From positions 620,001 through 684,000 of the forward strand of contig CBDFNO010000015.1 of assembly GCA_965250265.1 (NCBI GenBank): a stretch of DNA of 64,000 nucleotides. The letters run 5' to 3'. The notes beneath the pieces were generated by a model that did no database searches, was not told the DNA's origin, and saw nothing but the letters and a program-made list of their open reading frames with translations. A program made the position numbers and the translations under genes. This document shows, in pieces, positions 35,018-44,680 of this stretch (its first letter is position 1; each line of letters begins with the position of its first letter). The DNA comes from PRS1 sp965250265. GTDB lineage: Bacteria; Bacteroidota; Bacteroidia; Flavobacteriales; Flavobacteriaceae.

Positions 35018-38000
35018 TAATTTTCAATAAATAAGTAATTCAATTTTTTAGTGTTGAAAGCTTCATTAAATGCTTTAATCTCATTTTTAATTAAATTATC
35101 AAAAGCAGAAAGTTGTTCGTCAATTTGTTTTGTCAACTCATTTTTTACAGCAATGTCCTGTTCTGTTGGCGGAAAATCTCCCATACTTACTAACGAATTT
35201 AAATGCCCTAATTTATTAGTTAAACGTATAGGAAAATTTAATGGATCTTGACCACTTCTGTTTTTGGTTTGATATAAAGCCTTTTCAATTTCTGAAAATT
35301 GTTTTTTTAATTCTTTAGCTTTATCTACAAGTTCCTTAACATCTGCATCTTCTTTATACTGAGACTCAAAAGCACTTAATTGTTTATTTATATCTCTCAC
35401 TTTTTTTATTGATTTATGTGCATTATCCATCGTCTTATTTACATCTTTAATAAAATCAAATTGCGTTTGCATTTCCATTAAAGAACTTTCAGATCTTGGA
35501 TCCGCTACAACTGAAAAAGGTTGTGAAATGCTTTCGCCATTCACGTTAAGACTTACTTTATATTCTCCAGGAATTGCTCTAGGCCCTGTTAGACTCGCCC
35601 ACCATAAGATCATTCCTTTAAGACGTTCGGCGCCATCATAAGTCATATTCCAAACAAATTGATTTGCTCCTTTTTTTACTTCAAGTTTATCTTTCTTTTT
35701 ATTTTTTGTGCTAAAGGTTTTAATTGTATCTCCTTTTGTATCAAAATATGTTAACGATATTTCGTCCTCTTCATCATAATCTTTTAAGTTAAAATAAGTC
35801 ATTACACCATTTGGATGATTTGTGCCTGCAGTTTTACTTCCTTTTCGGCTTCCTCCACGCATTCTATAAGTATCCTTTGGATGAAATAAAACATTTGTGT
35901 TTTCTTTATTATCATATAGCTGATGTAAAACTGTTAAATCGTCTATTATCCATACACTTCTCCCTTGGGTTGCAACAATTAAATTATTTTCTTTTATGGT
36001 TAAATCGGTAATTGGAACGATAGGTAAATTCAGTTGAAATGATTCCCAGCTTTTTCCATCATTGAACGAAATATACATTCCTGTTTCTGTCCCAGCATAT
36101 AACAACCCTTTTTGTTTAGGGTCTTCACGAAGGACTCTTGTAAAGTGTTCAGGATTTATTCCATTGGTAATTTTTGTCCACGTTTTTCCGTAATCTGTAG
36201 TTTTATAAAGATATGGTGCAAAATCTCCTGATTTATATTTCGTTCCAGCTATATAACAGGTTCCAGCATCAAAAACACTAGGTTCAACACTATTAATCAT
36301 CATCCATTCTGGCATTCCTTTAGGAGTGACATTCTCCCAGTTTTCTCCTCCATCCTTTGTAACATGAACTAGGCCGTCGTCGCTACCTACCCAAAGCAAC
36401 CCTTCTTGCAATGATGATTCCTGGGCTGCAAAAATAGTGCAATAATATTCTACAGATGTATTATCTTGTGTAATAGGTCCTCCTGAAGATTTTAATTTTT
36501 CAGGATCGTTACGAGTTAAATCAGGACTAATAATTTTCCAAGATTGCCCTTCATTTTCTGTAACATGAACTTGGTTAGAAAAAGTATATAATCGGTTTGG
36601 ATTGTGTTTAGAAAAAATGATAGGAAAATTCCACTGAAAGCGATATTTCATTCCTTCTGCTCCGTGTCCCATAGGGTTGTCTGGCCAAACATTAATTGCT
36701 CTAACTGTTCCTGATTTATGATTTACTCTTGTTAAAAAACCATCATAACTGCCTCCATAAATAATATCATCGTTTTGAGGATCTACAGCAATATGAGCAG
36801 ATTCTCCTCCAGCAGTACTTTCCCAATCATCTTCACCGATGGATCTGCCATTTGTTCGATGTGATATTCTAATAGCCGAATTATCTTGCTGCGCAACATA
36901 AATTCGATACGGAAAATGATTATCGGTTGTTACGCGATAAAACTGTGATGTTGGTTGATTATGATAAATACTCCATGTTTTTCCTCCATCATAAGTCACT
37001 TGCGCACCACCATCATCGCCAATAATCATACGGTTTGGGTCTTCTGGAGCAATCCAAAGATCATGATGGTCACCATGAGGCGCATTGTAGGTACTAAATG
37101 TTTTTCCGCCATCTGTGCTTTTATGATAACGCACGTTTAAAACATATACCACGTTAACATCTTTTGTATCAGCATAAAGACGTGTATAATACCATGCTCT
37201 TTGTCTTAATTTACGCTCACTATTAACTTGTGACCAAGTTTCCCCTCCATCATCACTTCGATATAATCCCCCTTTTTCTTTGTTTTCTACTATTGCCCAA
37301 ACACGTTGATTATTAACTGAAGAAACTGTAACCCCAATTATTCCTAAAGTATCAGATGGAAATCCTTTATTTTTTGAAATCTCTTTCCATGTTTCTCCTT
37401 CATCTGTACTTTTCCATAATGCAGAACCTTCTCCTCCAGAGCTTAAGCTATATGGTGTTCGTTGTAAACGCCATGTCGAAGCATATAAGGTCCTTGGATT
37501 GGTTGGATCAATAATTAAATCAACAACTCCTGCTTGCTCGTTTGCAAATAATGTTTTTCTCCATGACTTTCCTCCATCAATACTTTTGTAAACACCTCTA
37601 TTTTTTGTTGGCTTGTAGATATTTCCCAAAACGCCAGCATATACAATATCCGAATTTGTTGGATGAACAGCAATACGTGGTACATGTCTCGAGTTTTTTA
37701 ATCCAGACTCTGTCCAAGTCTTTCCTGCATCAACACTTTTCCAAATTCCATATCCAGAAGATACATTTCCTCTAACTGTTTTTTCTCCACCTCCAACATA
37801 AATTACATTAGGATCATTTTTAGAAACAGTAATGGCTCCAACACTTCCCCCAAAATAACCGTCAGAAATGTTTTCCCATTCTCTTCCACCATTTGTAGTT
37901 TTCCATATTCCTCCTCCTGTAGCTCCAAAATAAAAAAGATTTGGTTGGTTGGTGACACCAGTTACAGCAGCACTACGACCACCTCTAAAAGGTCCAACAA

Positions 38001-38109
38001 GTCGATACTCAAGAGCATCGTATTGTTCTTCATTAAATGTTTGTGAGTTGATTTGAGGGTTGCTTAAAAAGAAAAGTAGCATTGCTACTATTACTGTAGA
38101 AAATCGCAT
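35017..38109 (-). CDS. Exported BNR/VPS10-type beta-propeller protein
   Basis: The protein is 1030 residues from ATG 38109; the frame extends 46 codons upstream but the signal peptide (TVIVAMLLFFLSNPQINSQ) starts here. It begins DALEYRLVGPFRGGRSAAVT and contains many BNR-type repeats (GIWKTTNGGREWENIS, GVYKSIDGGKSWRKT, GLYRSDDGGETWSQV), as in sortilin-like glycosyl-hydrolase-annotated proteins. A C-terminal immunoglobulin-like and coiled-coil part (KSIKKVRDINKQLSAFESQY) follows. This family is common and abundant in marine Flavobacteriia. Its substrate is unknown. Confidence 0.88.
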   Translation of the reverse strand: MRFSTVIVAMLLFFLSNPQINSQTFNEEQYDALEYRLVGPFRGGRSAAVTGVTNQPNLFYFGATGGGIWKTTNGGREWENISDGYFGGSVGAITVSKNDPNVIYVGGGEKTVRGNVSSGYGIWKSVDAGKTWTESGLKNSRHVPRIAVHPTNSDIVYAGVLGNIYKPTKNRGVYKSIDGGKSWRKTLFANEQAGVVDLIIDPTNPRTLYASTWRLQRTPYSLSSGGEGSALWKSTDEGETWKEISKNKGFPSDTLGIIGVTVSSVNNQRVWAIVENKEKGGLYRSDDGGETWSQVNSERKLRQRAWYYTRLYADTKDVNVVYVLNVRYHKSTDGGKTFSTYNAPHGDHHDLWIAPEDPNRMIIGDDGGAQVTYDGGKTWSIYHNQPTSQFYRVTTDNHFPYRIYVAQQDNSAIRISHRTNGRSIGEDDWESTAGGESAHIAVDPQNDDIIYGGSYDGFLTRVNHKSGTVRAINVWPDNPMGHGAEGMKYRFQWNFPIIFSKHNPNRLYTFSNQVHVTENEGQSWKIISPDLTRNDPEKLKSSGGPITQDNTSVEYYCTIFAAQESSLQEGLLWVGSDDGLVHVTKDGGENWENVTPKGMPEWMMINSVEPSVFDAGTCYIAGTKYKSGDFAPYLYKTTDYGKTWTKITNGINPEHFTRVLREDPKQKGLLYAGTETGMYISFNDGKSWESFQLNLPIVPITDLTIKENNLIVATQGRSVWIIDDLTVLHQLYDNKENTNVLFHPKDTYRMRGGSRKGSKTAGTNHPNGVMTYFNLKDYDEEDEISLTYFDTKGDTIKTFSTKNKKKDKLEVKKGANQFVWNMTYDGAERLKGMILWWASLTGPRAIPGEYKVSLNVNGESISQPFSVVADPRSESSLMEMQTQFDFIKDVNKTMDNAHKSIKKVRDINKQLSAFESQYKEDADVKELVDKAKELKKQFSEIEKALYQTKNRSGQDPLNFPIRLTNKLGHLNSLVSMGDFPPTEQDIAVKNELTKQIDEQLSAFDNLIKNEIKAFNEAFNTKKLNYLFIEN

Positions 38110-38211
38110 GATTATTTTTAGTTTGGTTATGAGGAAATAAAAGTAAGAATAAATTATTTTATGATTTGTTAATTTTAACTTTATATTAAAACAGTATAAT
38201 TCAGAGATAGC

Positions 38212-38219
38212 TACATTTG
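38212..38219 (+). promoter_or_regulatory. TAnnTTTG box upstream of the LytTR gene
   Basis: TACATTTG matches the consensus and lies 16 bases before the TTG at 38236. It supports transcription of the full-length interrupted frame. Confidence 0.45.
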
Positions 38220-38235
38220 CTATCAAACAGATATT

Positions 38236-38994
38236 TTGAAACCACAAATTATACTAATTTCAGTTTTCGTTTTGCTCAATCTTTTTATTGGTAGAATGTT
38301 TCAAGAAAGCCTAAACATTATATGCTTTTCAGAGCTTGGAGCAATTGCGTTATCCAGCTTCGTGTTTTGGTCTTTTTCTGCAAGATCCTTACGAAGAGTT
38401 GCAAAACAATGAAATTTTTTAAAAAACCCTAAACAGATTTTAATTCATAGTGGAATTGGTGTTTCTGTAACCCTATTGAATGTACTAATAAGTCAAGCCT
38501 TAATATTGGTTTTAATGATTTATGTTTATAAATGTACGTCACCAAGTTTTAGCTTTCTTAATGCTAGCTTAACTAACAATGTCGCCGTTAATTTATTATG
38601 TTATTTTTCACTTATTTTCTATTTCCTTCATAAAGGGAAAAGGGATAATTCACAATTGGATACTTCTAATGATTTGAATAAGCAATTAATTTCTTTATCA
38701 TCTGGTGGCTTAAAAAAATTAGTCCCCGTGAGCTCGATAAAATTTATAGAAACCGCCAATAACTGTATTGTAATTAATACTTCTTCAGGAAAATACGTTA
38801 AATATCAAAGCTTAAAATCTTTTTTAGATGAGATACAACATGTTAGTTTTAAACGTGTCCATAAGTCTTACGCTGTAAATTTGAACCATATTGATTCTGT
38901 CAAAAAAAATAAAAATGGAGACGGTATTATTACTCTACTTGATGATAATAGAATTAAATTGAGTAGAAATTATCGCTTTGATCTACTAAACTAA
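38236..38994 (+). pseudogene. Four-helix LytTR transcriptional regulator interrupted by TGA
   Basis: One frame runs from a TTG at 38236 to 38994 and is broken only by a TGA at 38410-38412 (codon 59). Before the stop are two membrane helices (IILISVFVLLNLFIG and GAIALSSFVFWSF). After it are two more (SVTLLNVLISQALILVLMIY and NNVAVNLLCYFSLIFYFL) and a C-terminal LytTR DNA-binding domain (KFIETANNCIVINTSSGKYV, FKRVHKSYAVNLNHIDSVKK). Four helices plus LytTR is a standard Bacteroidetes design. Without readthrough, only the distal part could be made, from a TTG at 38476. Mutation or sequencing error are both possible. Confidence 0.7.
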
Positions 38995-39086
38995 TACTCG
39001 TCTTACCCTTTAATCTCCTCCTAACACCCCATTTATTTTTATACTGATGAAGTAATCATTTAGTTTTATTTAAAAATAGAATTTAA

Positions 39087-41291
39087 ATGAAATTTATAAC
39101 AGTTATTCTTTGTGGTTTGTTATCAACATATTCCATAAGTCAAGAAAAGAAAATAGAAATTAAAAAAACGGACAAAGAGTTCTTTTTAGACGGATTTTTA
39201 AATGATGATATTTGGAAAGATGCCACACAATTTTCTTTTTCAGAATTCAACCCCAATTGGGGAAAGAAGGATTCATTAACCAAAATGTATGTGACTTTTG
39301 ATGATACTTATCTTTATGTTGGTTTAGATGCAAAAGATCCAAATCCTGAAAAAATTATAAACAGAAACTTAATTCGTGATGGTTGGTATGGAGATGACTT
39401 TTTTTCATTCCATATAGACCCAAACCTCACAAAAACAAGTTCTTTAGTTTTTAGTATTTATCCTTCTGGGAGTAGGTATGACATGTCCATTTCTAATGAT
39501 GGTGTTCCTTTGGGTAATTCGACATTTAATCCGTCATATGATATGATTTGGCAAGGGAAAACTCAAATTACCAAGCTAGGCTGGTCTGCAGAGTTGAAAA
39601 TTCCAATTTCAAATTTAAGATTTAAGTTAGATAAAGAAGGTGTTGCGGCTATTTCTGCAATAAGAACGCAAAATTATCTTAACAGAACAGTAGCTACACC
39701 ATTAACTCCTCAAAATATCCCAAATGCAAATCAAACTCCATCATTAAAACAAGCAGTACTCTTTCAAGGATTAATCCCTAAAAAGCAACTACAAATCACG
39801 CCTTACATTTTAGGTTCCTTGGGGAATACGTATGAACTAAACGAAAATGAATATCAAAGAAAGAACATCAATGATTTTGAAGCCGGTTTAGATGTACGCT
39901 TTGGGATTACGCCCAAGTTAACTTTAGATGCCACTTTAAATACAGATTTTGCCCAAGTTGAAATTGATAATCAGATCGTAAATTTAAACAGAGGCTCCAT
40001 TTTCTTGCCTGAAAAAAGAAAATTCTTTCAGGAGCAAGCAGGATTATTTGATTTTAGTACCGGAGTTTTATCACAGATTTTTTATAGTAGAAAAATCGGC
40101 ATTAACAATGGGCAAATTGTTCCAATACTTGGTGGCTTACGTTTAACAGGACAAATTGGAAATGCCGATATTGGCCTTTTATCCTTACAAACTGAAGGCA
40201 CTACTTCTAATGATGGAACATTTTTACCTTCAGAAAATTTTAGTGTTTTACGTCTTAGAAAGAAAATATTTAATGACCGCTCTTTTATTGGCTTTATATC
40301 AACAAATCGATTAAACAAAGATAGGTTCAGTAGTGTTTATGGCATTGATGGTGTAATTAGCTTGCCTAATGAACACTTTATAATGTCATCTATTGCTACC
40401 AGTATTGAAAAAACAGATATCGATCATAATTTGTTAGATAATTCAAGAATTGCTTTTCTTTTTGAAAAGCGAAAAGAAGACGGTCTATTTTATAGTGCAT
40501 CTTACGAGTATTCAGCCGAAAATTTTAATCCCAGTATGGGGTTTTTATTAAGAGAAAACCATCAAAACTTCTATGCGGTTTTAAGACATGGAAAATTTAA
40601 ATCTGATAAAAGCCAGGGATTATTTAGATATAATCGTTGGACATTTCTAGGTTCAGATATATACTTTACCACCGACTTGTCTAGAGTATTGACATATTAC
40701 AATAGGTCTTCATGGAAGGGAGCTTTTTTCTCAGGTGATGAAATATCAGCATTTGGACAAGCACAGTATGAATATTTACCTGAACCGCTTTCTCTTACAA
40801 ACAATATTACTATTCCTACTGGAAGTTATTTTTTTAATTTTTATGGTCTTTCCTACACTTCAGGAGTAAAACGAAAAATTCAATTGCCATTAAGTCTCGA
40901 ATATGGAAGCTTTTATGGTGGAGAAAATTATCATTTTAGCGTTTCACCAGAAATTAATATTGGTCAAAACTTAAACCTATCGACCTCTTGGAGTTCTAAT
41001 TATTTAAATTTTAAAAAGCGAAATCAAGACGAATGGATAAATGTTATCCGAACTAAATTAAACTGGGCTTATAACTTACATTTATCTGGCAGTTTAATTG
41101 GTCAGTACAATTCAACTAATAACAAATTTTTAACCAGCGCTAGATTACGCTATAATTTTAAGGATGGTCACGATTTATATATGGTGTATAATCAAAGTTA
41201 CAATTTAGATTTAAGCTTAAGTTCGCCAAGATTACCAAAATATGATAATCAAATTTTTGCATTAAAATATGCCTACAGCTTTAGTAAATAG
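39087..41291 (+). CDS. DUF5916 exported protein with CBM9-like domain
   Basis: This 734-residue protein has a signal peptide (FITVILCGLLSTYSISQ) and an N-terminal carbohydrate-binding-family-9-like domain (FFLDGFLNDDIWKDATQFSF, MYVTFDDTYLYVGLDAKDPN). A DUF5916 barrel-like region follows (DFAQVEIDNQIVNLNRGSIF, PEKRKFFQEQAGLFDF), ending in a typical outer-membrane Phe (ALKYAYSFSK). It is probably an outer-membrane protein. Its partner and substrate are unknown. Its last 11 bases overlap the convergent hemH gene. Confidence 0.88.
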   Translation: MKFITVILCGLLSTYSISQEKKIEIKKTDKEFFLDGFLNDDIWKDATQFSFSEFNPNWGKKDSLTKMYVTFDDTYLYVGLDAKDPNPEKIINRNLIRDGWYGDDFFSFHIDPNLTKTSSLVFSIYPSGSRYDMSISNDGVPLGNSTFNPSYDMIWQGKTQITKLGWSAELKIPISNLRFKLDKEGVAAISAIRTQNYLNRTVATPLTPQNIPNANQTPSLKQAVLFQGLIPKKQLQITPYILGSLGNTYELNENEYQRKNINDFEAGLDVRFGITPKLTLDATLNTDFAQVEIDNQIVNLNRGSIFLPEKRKFFQEQAGLFDFSTGVLSQIFYSRKIGINNGQIVPILGGLRLTGQIGNADIGLLSLQTEGTTSNDGTFLPSENFSVLRLRKKIFNDRSFIGFISTNRLNKDRFSSVYGIDGVISLPNEHFIMSSIATSIEKTDIDHNLLDNSRIAFLFEKRKEDGLFYSASYEYSAENFNPSMGFLLRENHQNFYAVLRHGKFKSDKSQGLFRYNRWTFLGSDIYFTTDLSRVLTYYNRSSWKGAFFSGDEISAFGQAQYEYLPEPLSLTNNITIPTGSYFFNFYGLSYTSGVKRKIQLPLSLEYGSFYGGENYHFSVSPEINIGQNLNLSTSWSSNYLNFKKRNQDEWINVIRTKLNWAYNLHLSGSLIGQYNSTNNKFLTSARLRYNFKDGHDLYMVYNQSYNLDLSLSSPRLPKYDNQIFALKYAYSFSK

Positions 41292-42312
41292 TTTTATTGT
41301 TGGACCAAGAAATAATCCATTTGGACAATAAGGTTGTCCATTCATCATTATCATTTAGACAAGGCACAGTAGTAAACATTTCTCCACCCATTTCCTTAAA
41401 AATTTCCTGACCTTCCATAGCAATTTCTTCCAGAGTTTCAAGACAATCACTTACAAAAGCGGGAGTTACAATTGCCATTTTTTTAATGCCTTGTTTTCCT
41501 AATCTTTCAATGGTTAGATCGGTATAAGGTTGTAACCAAGGATCAAATCCTAGTCGTGATTGAAATGATGTTGAAAACGTTTCAGCTTTAAGTTGAAGTT
41601 TCTCCGCTACCAATCGTGTCACTTCATAGCATTGATGTCTATAGCAAAACTCATGAGCCTTTGAAGCTGTTGAGCAACAACTTCCATCAATTTTGCAATG
41701 TGATTTTGTAACATCTCTTTTTTTAATATGCCTTTCGGGGACACCATGATAAGAAAACAAAAGGTGTTTGTAATCTTTATCTTTTAATGCCTCTTGTACT
41801 GAATTGGAAAGCACTTCTATATAATCAGGTTTGTTATAAAACGCCGGAATGGATTCTATATTAAGATTAGGAAAATATTTTTGTTGCACTTCTTTAGCTA
41901 AAACCAAAATCGTTTCTGTAGTTGCCATTGCAAATTGAGGATATAACGGAAATAATAAAACTTCATCGACTCCTTTGTTTACCAATTCCTGAAACCCATT
42001 TTTTATAGTCATGCTTCCATAACGCATGGCAAGTGCCACAGGAATGTCAACTTGTTTTTGAATTTTACTCTGAAGTCTTTCGGAAATCACAATTAAAGGT
42101 GAGCCTTCTTTCCACCATATTTTTTTATACGCTGCTGCCGAAGCTTTCGGTCTTGTGTTTAAAATAATACCTTTAACGAGTATGGTTCTAGCCCAAAGTG
42201 GAACATCGATCACACGCTCGTCCATTAAAAACTCGGCTAAATATTTCTTAACGTCTTTTGGGTCAGAACTGTCTGGAGAACCCAGATTTACTAATAGTAC
42301 ACCTTTTTGCAT
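41281..42312 (-). CDS. hemH: Ferrochelatase
   Basis: This 343-residue protein starts with the family motif GVLLVNLGSPDSSDPKDVKK and contains the active-site LLFSYHGVPERHIKKRD, a Cys cluster (HCKIDGSCCSTAS) that may bind an iron-sulfur cluster in some members, and SRLGFDPWLQPYT. It inserts Fe(II) into protoporphyrin IX as the last step of heme b synthesis. It lies 14 bases downstream of an AraC-type regulator and is probably cotranscribed with it, divergent from the hemA cluster. Confidence 0.95.
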   Translation of the reverse strand: MQKGVLLVNLGSPDSSDPKDVKKYLAEFLMDERVIDVPLWARTILVKGIILNTRPKASAAAYKKIWWKEGSPLIVISERLQSKIQKQVDIPVALAMRYGSMTIKNGFQELVNKGVDEVLLFPLYPQFAMATTETILVLAKEVQQKYFPNLNIESIPAFYNKPDYIEVLSNSVQEALKDKDYKHLLFSYHGVPERHIKKRDVTKSHCKIDGSCCSTASKAHEFCYRHQCYEVTRLVAEKLQLKAETFSTSFQSRLGFDPWLQPYTDLTIERLGKQGIKKMAIVTPAFVSDCLETLEEIAMEGQEIFKEMGGEMFTTVPCLNDNDEWTTLLSKWIISWSNNKTIY

Positions 42313-42326
42313 ATACTCATTTAATA

Positions 42327-43235
42327 TTACGAAGACAAAGACATAATATACTTTTTAGGCGTTGTGCCATATTTCTTTTTAAATGCTGCTATAAAATGAC
42401 TTGCTGTACTATAACCTACTTTTAAACCAACTTCGGTAACATTATAATCTTCAGATTCTAATAATCTTCGAGCAAACTCCATTTTATATTCAAACAAAAA
42501 ACTATATACCGAATCGCCGTAAATATGTTTAAAGCCTTCTTTTAACTTTTTTAAACTTAAGCCTATTTCCTCTGACAACTCTTGAAGGCTCGGAGGTTCT
42601 GCCATTTTCAAAATAATAATATCTTTTGCTTTTCTTATTTTCATAACATTAGATTCATCTACTAAAAATGGGCACTGTTCAATATTAGTGTCTTTGTTTC
42701 TATTAAAATACAAGCTTAAAAGCTCATAGCCTTTTCCCTTAAAATACAGATTCTTTATAGATTGATTAAGGTTAAAATTTATCAATTGATTTAAGACAAT
42801 AGCCATTGAAGGGGAAATTTTTCCGTCTTTATAATATTTTTTGTCTTTATTGTCATCACTCAAAAACGCAATATAATCGGCCTCTTGAGAAAACAATCCA
42901 TGAAATTTTTTAATGGAAATTAATACTGTAATTAACCATGATTTGGGATTAATTTCAAGATTAATTGGTAATTCCCGTTGTGGATTATATAACAATAAAG
43001 AATTCTCTTCTAGAATATCTAAAGCATAACTTGCATTGTTAAAGTTAAATTTGATAGACCCTTTCAAACAAAAGTGAAATTGAATAAAATTACTATCTAT
43101 GTTGCGTTCGACATATTGTAATTCACTTCTTTCATTTTTATTTAATAGTATAATAAAACCTTCATCAATTTTAGTTTCGTCAAAAGTCCCTTGAGCGACA
43201 TTTTTTAACACACTATTATTCTTACATTCATTCAT
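42327..43235 (-). CDS. AraC family transcriptional regulator
   Basis: This 302-residue protein has an N-terminal cupin-like sensing region (about 1-170) and a C-terminal double helix-turn-helix (PSLQELSEEIGLSLKKLKEG, NVTEVGLKVGYSTASHFIAA) ending FKKKYGTTPKKYIMS. It shares a 185-base intergenic region with hemA and is followed by hemH. A role in controlling heme synthesis is inferred from this position. The effector is unknown. Confidence 0.92.
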   Translation of the reverse strand: MNECKNNSVLKNVAQGTFDETKIDEGFIILLNKNERSELQYVERNIDSNFIQFHFCLKGSIKFNFNNASYALDILEENSLLLYNPQRELPINLEINPKSWLITVLISIKKFHGLFSQEADYIAFLSDDNKDKKYYKDGKISPSMAIVLNQLINFNLNQSIKNLYFKGKGYELLSLYFNRNKDTNIEQCPFLVDESNVMKIRKAKDIIILKMAEPPSLQELSEEIGLSLKKLKEGFKHIYGDSVYSFLFEYKMEFARRLLESEDYNVTEVGLKVGYSTASHFIAAFKKKYGTTPKKYIMSLSS

Positions 43236-43388
43236 TCTATTTGAATTGATTCTAAATTAATTTCTTAAAAACGCTAATAGATAGCACAAAAGTATGACAT
43301 TTATCATATAATGATAAAAATAAAGTTTAAAAACCCACAAACGATACTAAAAGTTCTTTAAGCGTTATTTTTTTTAGGAATAGCTACA

Positions 43389-43396
43389 TATTTTTG
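43389..43396 (+). promoter_or_regulatory. TAnnTTTG box upstream of hemA
   Basis: TATTTTTG lies 24 bases before the ATG at 43421. It overlaps the alternative TTG at 43394 and so argues against that start. Confidence 0.55.
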
Positions 43397-43420
43397 TTCC
43401 AAACAATTCTGGATCAGGTA

Positions 43421-44680
43421 ATGGAGCAATATAATATTTCAAAAGGAAACTCCTTTTATGCTTTAGGTTTAAGTTATAAGAAAGCTGATGCTATAATTAG
43501 AGGTCGTTTTAGTTTGGGTGTAGCCTCCAAACTCGCTATTCTTAATCAAGCTAAAGAAAATAATATTGAGAGCTTATTGGTTACATCTACTTGCAATAGA
43601 ACCGAAATTTATGGTTTTGCACAGCATCCTTTTCAGCTTATAAAATTGTTATGTGATAATACTGAAGGAAGTATCGACGAGTTTCAAAAAGTAGCTTACA
43701 TCTATAAAAATGCTGTAGCTGTCTCGCATATGTTTAGAGTTGGTTCTGGACTCGACAGTCAAATTCTTGGTGATTTCGAAATTATAAGTCAATTAAAAAC
43801 AAGTGCTAAAACTTCAAAAAAACATAATTTATTAAATGCTTTTTTAGAGCGTTTGGTAAATGCTGTTATTCAGGCCAGTAAACGTATTAAAACTGAAACC
43901 AAAATTTCATCTGGCGCAACTTCTGTTTCTTTTGCTTCGGTTCAGTATATTTTTAATAATATACAAGATATTTCAAATAAAAACATTTTACTTTTTGGCA
44001 CAGGGAAAATTGGTAGAAATACTTGCGATAATCTTATAAAGCATACCAAAAATGAGCATATCACATTAATAAACAGAACTAAGGATAAGGCAGAAAAAAT
44101 TGCAGGAAAGTTTAATTTGGTGGTTAAAGATTATTCAAATTTACAAGAAGAAATTAACAAATCAGATATATTGATTGTTGCTACTGGAGCTCATAATCCA
44201 ACCATAGATAAGCATATTATCCAAACCCATAAAGCACTTTTAATTTTAGATTTATCTATACCAAAAAATGTGGATGAGAATGTTGAGGAATTAAAAAACG
44301 TGACTCTTGTGCATTTAGACGATTTATCTCAAATAACAGATGAAACTCTAGAAAAAAGAAAAACTCATATCCCACTTGCTGAAGCCATTATAGAAGAGGT
44401 TAAAACAGAATTTAATAGCTGGTTGGGAACACGAAAATTTGCACCAACTATTAAGGCGTTAAAACACAAGTTACTAGATTTTAAAACAGCTGAATTAGAG
44501 ATACAACGTAAAAAACTGTCTAATTTCAACGAAGAACAAGCCGAATTAATTAGCAACAACATTATTCAAAAAATCACCAATCACTTTGCTCATCATTTAA
44601 AAAATGATGATCTTTCTATCGATGAAAGTCTTGAACTTATAAAAAAAGTGTTTCAGTTAGAAACTTCTACAAATGTCTAA
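43421..44680 (+). CDS. hemA: Glutamyl-tRNA reductase
   Basis: The protein is 419 residues from ATG 43421. The catalytic Cys lies in VTSTCNRTEIYGFAQHP. The NADPH-binding domain shows LLFGTGKIGRNTCDNL, and the C-terminal helical dimerisation domain follows. It reduces glutamyl-tRNA to glutamate-1-semialdehyde, the first committed step of C5-pathway tetrapyrrole synthesis. It overlaps hemC-hemD by 8 bases. A minus-7 box precedes it. Confidence 0.96.
   Translation: MEQYNISKGNSFYALGLSYKKADAIIRGRFSLGVASKLAILNQAKENNIESLLVTSTCNRTEIYGFAQHPFQLIKLLCDNTEGSIDEFQKVAYIYKNAVAVSHMFRVGSGLDSQILGDFEIISQLKTSAKTSKKHNLLNAFLERLVNAVIQASKRIKTETKISSGATSVSFASVQYIFNNIQDISNKNILLFGTGKIGRNTCDNLIKHTKNEHITLINRTKDKAEKIAGKFNLVVKDYSNLQEEINKSDILIVATGAHNPTIDKHIIQTHKALLILDLSIPKNVDENVEELKNVTLVHLDDLSQITDETLEKRKTHIPLAEAIIEEVKTEFNSWLGTRKFAPTIKALKHKLLDFKTAELEIQRKKLSNFNEEQAELISNNIIQKITNHFAHHLKNDDLSIDESLELIKKVFQLETSTNV

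Noticed and set aside
35051..37775. Several plus-strand open frames inside the BNR gene
   Set aside because: They are antisense shadows without start context or family resemblance.
38110..38247. Upstream extension of the BNR-repeat gene
   Set aside because: The signal peptide starts at 38109 and the upstream codons do not look like protein.
38410..38412. Recoded TGA (selenocysteine or tryptophan)
   Set aside because: TGA is used as a normal stop elsewhere (for example 52868-52870), tryptophan is coded by TGG throughout, and no selenocysteine insertion element is seen.
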